Assembly (NCBI GenBank): GCA_037141055.1
Contig: JBAXDH010000002.1
Span: 20,923 to 84,922, forward strand
Length of the DNA stretch: 64,000 nt
Reading direction: 5' to 3'
Origin: CAIVAT01 sp037141055
GTDB lineage: Bacteria; Bacteroidota; Bacteroidia; Bacteroidales; FEN-979
Position numbers and translations under genes: made by a program. Below the pieces are notes generated by a model that saw only the letters and a list, made by a program, of their open reading frames with translations, was not told the origin of the DNA and ran no database searches. The stretch's first letter is position 1; the number at the start of each line of letters is the position of its first letter. Shown here piece after piece: positions 7,817-15,019 of the stretch.

Positions 7817-9637
7817 TTAAACAAATGATTGCAGTTCATACAATTTCCTGTACACCCCGTTTTTCTCAAGCAAATTATTGTGTGTTCCGCGCTCGACCAG
7901 CTCTCCCCGCTGCATAACGATGATTTCGTCGGCAAACTGGATGGTCGACAGGCGATGGGCAATAACGATCGAAGTACGGTTGCGCATCAGGTTTTCAAGC
8001 GCCTGCTGTACCAGCCTTTCCGATTCGGTATCCAGGGCCGATGTCGCCTCATCCAGGATGAGGATCGGCGGGTTTTTCAAAACAGCCCGGGCGATGCTGA
8101 GCCGCTGGCGCTGACCGCCGGAAAGTTTTGTGCCCCGGTCACCAATATTGGTATTGTATCCGTGCGGCATTTTTTCAATGAACTCATGGGCATTGGCAAC
8201 CTTTGCAGCGGCAATGACCTCCGCCTCGCCTACGTTTTCCATGCCAAACGCGATGTTGTTGAATACCGTATCGTTAAACAGGATGGTTTCCTGGGAAACA
8301 ATGCCCATCAGGCCGCGAAGATCATGAATGATCAGATCGCGAATATCCACACCATCAATAAAAATTCCTCCGCCTTTACAATCATAAAACCGCGGGAGCA
8401 AGTCAACCAGCGTGGATTTTCCCCCGCCTGAAGGCCCGACAACCGCAATGGTGCGCCCTTTGCGAATCACCAGGCTGACTTTATTCAACACCGGTTCCTC
8501 CGCATATGAAAAACTGACATCCCTGTATTCAATCTCTGTCTGAAACTCCTTCTTCCCCACAGCATCCTGTTTTTCCTCGATCACTTCAGGCTCTGCCAGT
8601 ACCTGCTCGATCCGGTCGACCGATGCAGCCCCTTTCTGAATGTTGTAAAATGCCTGGGTAATGGCTTTGGCGGGGGGCATAAGCTGGGAAAAAATTCCAA
8701 GGTAGACCAGGAAAGCAGCCGCATCGAGAAAATTCCCGGGTGTAAACACAAGTTTTCCGCCGTACCACAGCACAATGGTGAGCACGCAGGCGCTCAGGAA
8801 TTCACTTAACGGCGAAGCCAGGTCACGTTTCCGGTACAAACGGACCATCAACCGGTTATATTCATTGTTCGTGATGCGGAAACGGTTGTCGGCAAACCCG
8901 ATGGCGTTGAATGCCTTGATAATGCGCAATCCTGAAATCGTCTCTTCGATCATTGAAAGAAGGATTCCCATTTTAAACTGTCCTTTGTCGGATGTACGTT
9001 TCAGGCTTTTACCGATCCTGCCGATGATCAATCCGCTGACAGGCAGCAAAACCAGTACAAAAACCGTCAGTGAAGGGCTGATCACGAATAGTGTAACGAG
9101 GTAGGTTATCATCGTGATCGGATCGCGGAACGCCATTTCCAGCGAACTCATGATGGACCATTCAACCTCCTGAACGTCCGTGGTCATGCGCGCGATGATG
9201 TCGCCTTTCCGTTTTTCGTTGAAATACGACAGCGGCAGAATCAATATTTTAAGATAAAGGTCGTTACGCAGGTCTCTGACAACGCCGTTTCTCACGACTG
9301 CCAGGAAGTACATCGCCAGGTACCTGAACAAATTCTTCAGGAAATACAGCACGATAATGGTGATCCCGATGTAAACCAGCATTTTTTCTTTGCCGTACTG
9401 TTCAATCAGCTGTCCGCAGTAGTAGTAAAAATTAGCCTGGAGCACATCTATTTCGAGACGCAGCGGAGGAGCCGAATGAGGGATCACCATGCTGTGAAAA
9501 AGCATCTGCAGTACCGGGATGAACAAGGCAAATGAAACCAGGGAAAAGAGAACGGAAAGGATGTTGAAAATAACGTTAAGCATCGCATAAACCCAATAGG
9601 GGCCCGCGTAGCGCAGTATTTTGAAGAAGCTTTTCAT
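7817..9637 (-). CDS. MsbA-type ABC exporter (fused membrane and ATPase domains)
   Basis: A 606-residue half-transporter. Six membrane helices occupy about residues 15-330. The nucleotide-binding domain follows with Walker A GPSGGGKST near residue 400, signature LSGGQRQRLSIARA, Walker B LILDEATSALD and the H-loop IVIAHRLSTIQ. It works as a homodimer in the inner membrane. In Bacteroidota such proteins are usually annotated as lipid A or phospholipid flippases, but other exported substrates are possible. A TAnnTTTG core ends 5 bases before the ATG, so the transcript is probably leaderless or nearly so. Confidence 0.9.
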   Translation of the reverse strand: MKSFFKILRYAGPYWVYAMLNVIFNILSVLFSLVSFALFIPVLQMLFHSMVIPHSAPPLRLEIDVLQANFYYYCGQLIEQYGKEKMLVYIGITIIVLYFLKNLFRYLAMYFLAVVRNGVVRDLRNDLYLKILILPLSYFNEKRKGDIIARMTTDVQEVEWSIMSSLEMAFRDPITMITYLVTLFVISPSLTVFVLVLLPVSGLIIGRIGKSLKRTSDKGQFKMGILLSMIEETISGLRIIKAFNAIGFADNRFRITNNEYNRLMVRLYRKRDLASPLSEFLSACVLTIVLWYGGKLVFTPGNFLDAAAFLVYLGIFSQLMPPAKAITQAFYNIQKGAASVDRIEQVLAEPEVIEEKQDAVGKKEFQTEIEYRDVSFSYAEEPVLNKVSLVIRKGRTIAVVGPSGGGKSTLVDLLPRFYDCKGGGIFIDGVDIRDLIIHDLRGLMGIVSQETILFNDTVFNNIAFGMENVGEAEVIAAAKVANAHEFIEKMPHGYNTNIGDRGTKLSGGQRQRLSIARAVLKNPPILILDEATSALDTESERLVQQALENLMRNRTSIVIAHRLSTIQFADEIIVMQRGELVERGTHNNLLEKNGVYRKLYELQSFV

Positions 9638-9642
9638 TGCGG

Positions 9643-9650
9643 CAAAGATA
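9643..9650 (-). promoter_or_regulatory. Promoter core (TATCTTTG) for the ABC exporter, abutting the start codon
   Basis: Exact TAnnTTTG match with only 5 bases between it and the ATG at 9637, which implies transcription starting at or next to the start codon. Confidence 0.5.
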
Positions 9651-9713
9651 GAATTTTAACATGAAATATTGCAGGTTTTCCAAAAAACGTTTAATCTCAA
9701 ATAATTAACTACG

Positions 9714-9721
9714 TATATTTG
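9714..9721 (+). promoter_or_regulatory. Promoter core (TATATTTG) for the 9744 lipoprotein
   Basis: Exact TAnnTTTG match, 22 bases before the start codon of the lipoprotein gene. The upstream TTTA near 9690 is only a weak -33 candidate. Confidence 0.5.
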
Positions 9722-9743
9722 TATTCTGAAAAATCTGTACAAA

Positions 9744-10091
9744 ATGAGAAATGTCATATCAATTCTTTGCCTGGTAACAATCGTGATCCTGGCGTCCTGT
9801 GCAAAAAGTTCAACAACCCCTGATCCCGGTACCGGGGGTAATTTCAAATTCAGCAACCTTGTTGCCGCCGATACGGTAATCAAGGTAAATGACATCACCA
9901 CCATTTCCGCCACCGCCACCGGCGACGGGCTAACGTATAAGTGGACTGCATCATACGGAACCTTTGTTGGCAGCGGTGCCACCGTTCAGTGGACGGTTTG
10001 CCACCAGGCCAAGTTCACCATTACCTGCCTGGTAACGGATCAGTACAGCCACTCCGAAACAAAGTCCATCATTGTCAGGTCGCATAATTAA
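9744..10091 (+). CDS. Small lipoprotein with one PKD/Ig-like domain
   Basis: A 115-residue protein. Residues 1-19 are a lipoprotein signal ending ILASC. The remainder reads as a single beta-sandwich domain: VAADTVIKVNDITTISATAT, then LTYKWTASYGTFVGSG and FTITCLVTDQYSH, which resembles PKD or Ig-like folds that carry a Y-x-W core. There is no catalytic motif. It is probably an envelope or surface lipoprotein. It overlaps the following barrel gene by 20 bases in another frame, so the two are likely cotranscribed and may work together. Confidence 0.7.
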   Translation: MRNVISILCLVTIVILASCAKSSTTPDPGTGGNFKFSNLVAADTVIKVNDITTISATATGDGLTYKWTASYGTFVGSGATVQWTVCHQAKFTITCLVTDQYSHSETKSIIVRSHN

Positions 10092-11091
10092 ACCGGCGCT
10101 GATCCTGCTTGTTTCAGCAGGTTTCCTGTTTTCCTCCACTTCCCTGAAATCACAATGCTGTTCGACCGGCAGTCCGGTTGGCGCTTCTGTATATGTAGGT
10201 GTTCTCGGCAAAAACTACCTGCGGGCGATCACGTATTACAGGCACAGTTATTCCGATACCTATTACGAAGGGTCTCAAAAAACAACCGAAAATACCGATC
10301 TTGCCAATTCAAGTTACAATTTTGCCGGCATCGCCATTGCGTACGGGATTACCAAACGGCTGACCATCGAAACGGACGCAGGATATTACTTCGACAAAAC
10401 ACAGAACCATCATAATCCGCTTGTTCCGCAAACCAAGGGGTACGGCCTTTCCAACGGAAGTGTGACCCTGAAATACGGCATGTACATCAAGCCGGCCTCG
10501 CAGGTTGAAATCACGGCCGGTGCCGGGTTCAGGTATCCCTTTACCACCAATCCGCAATACATCAACGGGAACCAGGTAAGCCGGGATCTGCAGCCGTCAA
10601 CCAATGCCTTCGGCGCTTCAGCCATGCTCTTTTTCAACAAAGGATTCCCGTCAATTACCCTGAGGGTTTTTTCCATCAACCGGTATGACTATAATTTCCG
10701 CATGCAAAATGACTACATCCAGCATAGCGACTATAAATACGGAAATATCCTGCTGAACTCGGTTTTTGTGTCAAAGAAAATCGCAAAGTATTTTTTCGGT
10801 ATCCTGCAGGTTCGCAATGAATGGAAGACCAACGACATGGATTTTGCCAACACCAACGATAACGGCGGACATGAAGTGATAAATTCCGGATTTGACCTTA
10901 TCACCGTTTCCCCGCAGCTGAGTTACAGCTTCGTCGGAAAATGGAACCTGACGGTTCTGTGCGACATCCCGGTGTACAAATATTACAACGGGAAGCAAAT
11001 GACTCCGAAATATTCATTTGCAATCAGTCTCACCCGCGATTTCAACCTCGGGAAAAAGCAGCCACAGATCAAGCCTGAGCCAGTTAAATAA
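10072..11091 (+). CDS. Probable outer-membrane beta-barrel protein of unknown function
   Basis: A 339-residue protein with a signal peptide (about residues 1-27) and an early double cysteine (SQCCSTGSP). The rest is made of alternating beta strands rich in aromatic and polar residues (NFAGIAIAYGITKRLTIETD, GSVTLKYGMYIKPASQVEIT, SITLRVFSINRYDYNF), as expected for an outer-membrane barrel; similar proteins are often labelled putative transporters. The start is a TTG at 10072 lying inside the end of the upstream lipoprotein gene; no good ATG precedes the signal peptide, so translational coupling is likely. Function unknown. Confidence 0.65.
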   Translation: MSGRIIKPALILLVSAGFLFSSTSLKSQCCSTGSPVGASVYVGVLGKNYLRAITYYRHSYSDTYYEGSQKTTENTDLANSSYNFAGIAIAYGITKRLTIETDAGYYFDKTQNHHNPLVPQTKGYGLSNGSVTLKYGMYIKPASQVEITAGAGFRYPFTTNPQYINGNQVSRDLQPSTNAFGASAMLFFNKGFPSITLRVFSINRYDYNFRMQNDYIQHSDYKYGNILLNSVFVSKKIAKYFFGILQVRNEWKTNDMDFANTNDNGGHEVINSGFDLITVSPQLSYSFVGKWNLTVLCDIPVYKYYNGKQMTPKYSFAISLTRDFNLGKKQPQIKPEPVK

Positions 11092-11097
11092 ATTTAA

Positions 11098-11130
11098 AGA
11101 CCTTCCAGGGTTTGAAAATCTGGAAGGTCT
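11098..11130. terminator. Perfect 11-bp hairpin between convergent genes
   Basis: Arms AGACCTTCCAG (11098-11108) and CTGGAAGGTCT (11120-11130) are perfectly complementary with an 11-base loop. It separates the barrel gene from the Rh-type channel gene. A near copy sits on the other side of the channel gene at 12413-12444. Confidence 0.7.
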
Positions 11131-11136
11131 CTTCCG

Positions 11137-12309
11137 TTAGTTCTCAGCATCCAAAAATTCATCGGCATCATCGTAAGCCTCAAGTTTGCGGCCAAGCAGC
11201 GGGAGCACTTTCCCGGTGATCATGCCTGTTATGACGGCAACCACAACCGTCACGAGTATACCCATGAGCTGGCTTTCCATGTGAAGGCCTTTGACGACAG
11301 GCAGGGCCACCAGTCCGCCCATTAACCCGGGAAGGCCATGGAGATTTGTAACTCCGCAGGTGTCGATGATCTTCATCAGTTTCTGCTGCCTCGACTGTAT
11401 GACGGCAAATCCGAACGTGGAGAGGCCGCCTGCCATGATGCCGATGATAACGGCCATGGTATGGCTTGCATCGGCGCAGGTTGAACCGATGGCAACACCA
11501 CCGGCCAGGGCTGCATTGGCAATGTCGGCTATGCTGATCTTTTTCCGGATGGAAACGGAGACGAGATAGGTTGTGAGCGTGGACCCGCAGAGCGCGAGGA
11601 TTACGTTAACAACAGTGTGTGGCATTTGTGCCGGTGGTACCAGTGCTGCGCAGAAACTCGGCCAGAATATCCAGAGCATCATGCTGCCAAGCATCGAGTA
11701 CCTGTCGCTGGTTGAATCGGTTTCAATGGTCTTTTCAAACTCCTGTTTCGTAGTCATGGTAAGGGCAACGCCCAAACCGAAAATAGCACCAAATGCGTGG
11801 ATCACGATCGACCCGCCGGTATCGACAACACCGCCGGCTTTAATCAGTCCAAGGCCTCCGTTGAGGACAATCCATTCATTCAGCATGTAGAATGGCACAA
11901 ACAGCAATCCGAGCAACACATACTGCTGCATTTTAAGCCGGCCAAGAACCGCACCTGCCGCAATGAGCAAACTGGCCGCCCCGAATTCGGCAAGGATCAG
12001 CCTCCTGATTTCGCCGTCGGCATCCCCCAGGCCAACCCTGTTGACCAGCATATAGAGCGGAAGGGATGTGCTTACCAGTAAAAAAGTTGCTGTCAGGGCC
12101 GAACGGCCATATTTCCTGACAAAAACCATTAAAAATCCAAAACCGATCAGCAGCATCGCCATGATGTGAATGGCCCGGTTATACTGCTGGTCATCAATCA
12201 CTCCTGAAGCGAGGGTATTTCCTGCTGCTTCAGCTGCGGATGCAATTACAGGAATCCCGGTGAGAATGAACAACATAACAATTAATTTAAAGTACCAGTG
12301 TTTTCGCAT
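11137..12309 (-). CDS. Rhesus (Rh)-type ammonium/gas channel
   Basis: A 390-residue inner-membrane protein with a signal peptide and about eleven helices. It belongs to the Amt/Rh superfamily, but its signatures are those of Rh glycoproteins and not of bacterial Amt: DTGGSIVIHAFGAIFGLGV with His171, MLGSMMLWIFWPSFCAAL, NAALAGGVAIGS and DTCGVTNLHGLPGLMGGL with His324. His171 and His324 are the twin-histidine pair of the pore. Rh channels conduct NH3 and possibly CO2. No glnK gene, the usual partner of Amt, lies next to it. It stands alone between two hairpins, with its own promoter at 12344-12375. Confidence 0.88.
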   Translation of the reverse strand: MRKHWYFKLIVMLFILTGIPVIASAAEAAGNTLASGVIDDQQYNRAIHIMAMLLIGFGFLMVFVRKYGRSALTATFLLVSTSLPLYMLVNRVGLGDADGEIRRLILAEFGAASLLIAAGAVLGRLKMQQYVLLGLLFVPFYMLNEWIVLNGGLGLIKAGGVVDTGGSIVIHAFGAIFGLGVALTMTTKQEFEKTIETDSTSDRYSMLGSMMLWIFWPSFCAALVPPAQMPHTVVNVILALCGSTLTTYLVSVSIRKKISIADIANAALAGGVAIGSTCADASHTMAVIIGIMAGGLSTFGFAVIQSRQQKLMKIIDTCGVTNLHGLPGLMGGLVALPVVKGLHMESQLMGILVTVVVAVITGMITGKVLPLLGRKLEAYDDADEFLDAEN

Positions 12310-12343
12310 ATCTTTTAGTTTTAAAGGAGTTGGATAAGGGCGC

Positions 12344-12375
12344 CAAAATTATTGTTAATTTTTTCACCATACAAG
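12344..12375 (-). promoter_or_regulatory. Promoter of the Rh-type channel gene
   Basis: TAATTTTG core at 12344-12351 and CTTG at 12372-12375 on the minus strand with a 20-base spacer, matching the Bacteroidota -33/-7 layout. A further inverted repeat, GTTACG and CGTAAC with a 7-base spacer, lies just upstream at 12390-12408. Confidence 0.65.
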
Positions 12376-12412
12376 AAATACTTATTTTTGTTACGTGGAA
12401 TGCGTAACACAC

Positions 12413-12444
12413 AGACCTTCCAGGTTTTGATTCCTGGAAAGTCT
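12413..12444. repeat. Hairpin, near copy of the one at 11098
   Basis: Arms AGACCTTCCAGG and CCTGGAAAGTCT pair at 11 of 12 positions around an 8-base loop. The sequence is nearly the same as the hairpin at 11098-11130. It lies between divergent promoters, so a terminator role is less obvious here; it may be a dispersed palindromic element. Confidence 0.65.
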
Positions 12445-12462
12445 TGTCCACAAAATAATTGC

Positions 12463-12470
12463 TAACTTTG
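12463..12470 (+). promoter_or_regulatory. Promoter core (TAACTTTG) for rbfA, abutting the start codon
   Basis: Exact TAnnTTTG match ending 4 bases before the rbfA ATG at 12475, implying a leaderless transcript. The nearest TTG (12444-12446) is 16 bases away, shorter than usual. Confidence 0.5.
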
Positions 12471-12474
12471 TCCC

Positions 12475-12810
12475 ATGGAATCGACCCGTCAACAAAAAAT
12501 ATCACGCCTGATTCAAAAGGACCTGGGCGTCATTTTTCAGCAGGAGAGCAGGAACCTTTTCGATGGTTCACTGATCACCGTAACCAAGGTCCAGGTAAGC
12601 AAAGACCTGGCGATTGCAAAGGTGCACCTGAGCCTGTTCATTACCACGGACAAGCAAATACTGCTGGATAAAATCCGCCACCACGGGCGTGAAGTGCGTC
12701 ACATGCTGGCACAACGCGTTCACAACCAGCTGCGGGTTATGCCGGATCTCCAGTTTTTCCTGGATGATTCGCTGGATTATATTGAGAATATTGACAGTTT
12801 GCTAAAATGA
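12475..12810 (+). CDS. rbfA: Ribosome-binding factor A
   Basis: A 111-residue protein of normal RbfA length. It binds the 30S subunit late in assembly and helps 16S rRNA 5'-end maturation. Conserved features are the N-terminal STRQQKISRLIQKDLGVIFQ, VTKVQVSKDLAIAKVHLSLF in the KH-like fold, and the C-terminal VHNQLRVMPDLQFFLDDSLD. The stop codon is followed within 3 bases by an 8-bp tandem repeat array. The downstream methyltransferase and LolC/E-like permease genes run in the same direction; an rbfA-permease neighbourhood fits a housekeeping cluster. Confidence 0.93.
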   Translation: MESTRQQKISRLIQKDLGVIFQQESRNLFDGSLITVTKVQVSKDLAIAKVHLSLFITTDKQILLDKIRHHGREVRHMLAQRVHNQLRVMPDLQFFLDDSLDYIENIDSLLK

Positions 12811-12812
12811 AA

Positions 12813-12844
12813 AGGCGGACAAGCGGACGGGCGGACAGGCGGAC
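12813..12844. repeat. Four units of the 8-bp RGGCGGAC tandem repeat
   Basis: Units AGGCGGAC, AAGCGGAC, GGGCGGAC and AGGCGGAC stand head to tail directly after the rbfA stop codon. No spacers are present. Confidence 0.85.
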
Positions 12845-12888
12845 GGTTTTGCATTTTGAATTTGCATTTTAACTTTTGAATTTTTTCC

Positions 12889-13710
12889 ATGCAGTACGAT
12901 CCTATTAAAAAAACCCTGGGAAAGGTCTTCAACACAACACCATTTCTGCGGGTATTGTTTTACAAGCTGCTCGACCTGCTGCTGTTGCGCGCCTGGCATG
13001 TGCATGACGAAATCAGGTCATGGGCCGGATCCCGAAGCGGCAACCGTGCTTCGAAACTTTTCATCCTCGACGCAGGTTCGGGTTTCGGGCAATATACCTA
13101 TTTTCTTTCCGGCCTCTCTCCAGCATGGTTTGTCGACGCCGTGGATGTAAAGGATGAACAGATTGACGATTGCAATGCATTTTTCACGCGGATCGGACGA
13201 AAAAATGTGCTTTTTGAAAAGGCCGATCTGACACAATTCTCAAAGCCCGACCGGTTCGACTTCATCCTTTCCGTTGATGTGATGGAACACATCGGCGACG
13301 ACGAAGCTGTGTTCCGTAATTTCTTTGATTCCCTTACCCAAAATGGCATGCTGCTGATATCGACTCCTTCCGACCAGGGCGGTTCTGATGTTCACGACCA
13401 TGAAGAAGGAGAATCATTCATCGATGAACATGTACGCGACGGGTATAACATCACCGAAATCCGGGAAAAGCTTGAACGTGCAGGGTTTACAAAAACTGAA
13501 GCGCGCTTTACATACGGAACTCCGGGAAAAATAGCCTGGAAGTTGTCCATGAAATACCCCATCCTGATGCTCAATGCCACGAAACTCTTTTTCATCCTGC
13601 TGCCTTTTTATTATATCCTCACCTACCCCATCGCTTTTTTCTGCAACTGGCTGGATACGAAAATGAAGCATGAGACCGGGACAGGGTTGGTGGTGAAGGC
13701 GTGGAAGTAG
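12889..13710 (+). CDS. Class I SAM-dependent methyltransferase with C-terminal membrane segment
   Basis: A 273-residue protein. The Rossmann methyltransferase fold shows motif I LDAGSGFGQYTYFLS, a motif II region VDAVDVKDEQIDDC and DFILSVDVMEHIGDDEAVF at the motif IV position. Near residues 222-250 a hydrophobic stretch (LFFILLPFYYILTYPIAFF) suggests membrane attachment. The substrate is unknown; the neighbours (rbfA upstream, an ABC permease downstream) do not settle it. An envelope lipid or small-molecule substrate would fit the membrane segment. Confidence 0.78.
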   Translation: MQYDPIKKTLGKVFNTTPFLRVLFYKLLDLLLLRAWHVHDEIRSWAGSRSGNRASKLFILDAGSGFGQYTYFLSGLSPAWFVDAVDVKDEQIDDCNAFFTRIGRKNVLFEKADLTQFSKPDRFDFILSVDVMEHIGDDEAVFRNFFDSLTQNGMLLISTPSDQGGSDVHDHEEGESFIDEHVRDGYNITEIREKLERAGFTKTEARFTYGTPGKIAWKLSMKYPILMLNATKLFFILLPFYYILTYPIAFFCNWLDTKMKHETGTGLVVKAWK

Positions 13711-13724
13711 GTGGGTGGAAAGGC

Positions 13725-13752
13725 GTGAGTGGTGAGTCGTGAGTCGTGAGTG
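13725..13752. repeat. Four units of a 7-bp GTGAGTS tandem repeat
   Basis: GTGAGTG, GTGAGTC, GTGAGTC and GTGAGTG stand head to tail between the methyltransferase and permease genes. A GTG inside this array is a false start candidate for the permease. A two-unit copy lies at 34247. Confidence 0.8.
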
Positions 13753-13772
13753 GTGAAAAAAATATATTTCTA

Positions 13773-15008
13773 TTGAATTTTCCTTTCTACATAGCCCGCA
13801 GGTACCTGGTTTCCAGGAAATCGCATAATATCATCAACATCATTTCCGGCATTTCGGTAATCGGGGTTGCCATCGGGGCCATGGCGCTCATCATCGTGCT
13901 TTCAGTTTTCAATGGCTTTGACAAGCTGGTGGTTTCCCTGTTCAGCTCCTTCAATTCCAGCATCCAGATCACGCCGGCCCATGGAAAAACATTCAACCTG
14001 GGCATGTTTCCCGTGGAGAAATTGAAAAGAATCCCGGGAGTATTGCACCTTACGGATGTTATCGAAGAGGATGCGCTAATGAAATACAAGGACAACCAGG
14101 CGATTGTGACCATCAAAGGGGTGGGTGAAGCTTTTACAAAGATGAGCGGACTGGATACCATGATGGCAGAGGGAAATTTCCTTTTACAGGAGGGGGAAAA
14201 AGACTATGCAATTTTAGGGTACGGGGTTGCCGGAACGCTTAATGCAAACCTGCAGGATTATCTGAACCCGGTCACCATTTATGTTCCGCGGCGCGACGCT
14301 TCCTTTTCCGGCGGATTCGACAATGCCTTTAATTCCGACATTATTTTCCCGTCAGGCTTTTTTCAGATCCAGTATGAATACGATGTCAGGTATGCAATCC
14401 TTCCCCTGCGTTTCGTGAAAAAACTACTAGACTACGGCGATGAACGGACATCCGTGGAGATCGACCTTGCAAAAAATACGGACCAGGCTGCCATCCAGAA
14501 GGAGATTGAAGCGGTTGCCGGCAGCGGCTTTGTTGTAAAAAACCGTTACCAGCAGCAGGAGATCCTTTACAAGATCATGGTCTCGGAAAAAAATTACATT
14601 TTCATGATCCTCACACTCATCCTGATTATCGCCACCTTTAACGTGATCGGAACGTTATCGATGTTGATCCTCGACAAGAAAAAAGACATCGCCGTGCTCC
14701 AGAGCATGGGTGCCAGCCAGCGGCTGATCCGGCACATTTTCCTCCTCGAAGGAATTTTAATCTCATTGATCGGTGCCATCCTCGGGTTGACGCTGGGTGC
14801 AATTGTTTGCTGGCTCCAGATCAGGTTCGGCCTCGTTCGGCTTGGTTCGGCAGACAGCAGCTTTGTAATCAGCGCCTATCCGGTCAACATGCAATTAGTT
14901 GATTTTATCGTTGTTTTCATGACCGTGCTTGCCATCGGAATCCTTGCTGCATGGTATCCTGTTTACAACATCAAAAAAGTACACCTGGGAGAAATTAAAC
15001 TTGACTAA
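13773..15008 (+). CDS. FtsX-like ABC permease (LolC/LolE-type lipoprotein release system)
   Basis: A 411-residue protein counted from a TTG start at 13773, chosen because LolE-like proteins begin right before FPFYIARRYLVSRKSHN and because the upstream GTG at 13746 lies inside a simple repeat. One helix near residues 20-45 (VIGVAIGAMALIIVLSVFNG) is followed by a large periplasmic domain, then three C-terminal helices including ILTLILIIATFNVIGTLSML and a typical VLQSMGAS loop. In the family these subunits work with an ATPase to extract lipoproteins from the inner membrane; no LolD-like ATPase is adjacent. Confidence 0.85.
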   Translation: MNFPFYIARRYLVSRKSHNIINIISGISVIGVAIGAMALIIVLSVFNGFDKLVVSLFSSFNSSIQITPAHGKTFNLGMFPVEKLKRIPGVLHLTDVIEEDALMKYKDNQAIVTIKGVGEAFTKMSGLDTMMAEGNFLLQEGEKDYAILGYGVAGTLNANLQDYLNPVTIYVPRRDASFSGGFDNAFNSDIIFPSGFFQIQYEYDVRYAILPLRFVKKLLDYGDERTSVEIDLAKNTDQAAIQKEIEAVAGSGFVVKNRYQQQEILYKIMVSEKNYIFMILTLILIIATFNVIGTLSMLILDKKKDIAVLQSMGASQRLIRHIFLLEGILISLIGAILGLTLGAIVCWLQIRFGLVRLGSADSSFVISAYPVNMQLVDFIVVFMTVLAIGILAAWYPVYNIKKVHLGEIKLD

Positions 15009-15019
15009 GTATTGAATAT

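Noticed and set aside
13746..13772. GTG start of the LolC/E-like permease at 13746
   Set aside because: The GTG lies inside the GTGAGTS simple repeat; family proteins start at the position of the TTG at 13773.
12889..15008. Operon of rbfA, methyltransferase and permease with a shared function
   Set aside because: The genes are co-directional but separated by repeat arrays of 78 and about 60 bases; a functional unit cannot be claimed from order alone.
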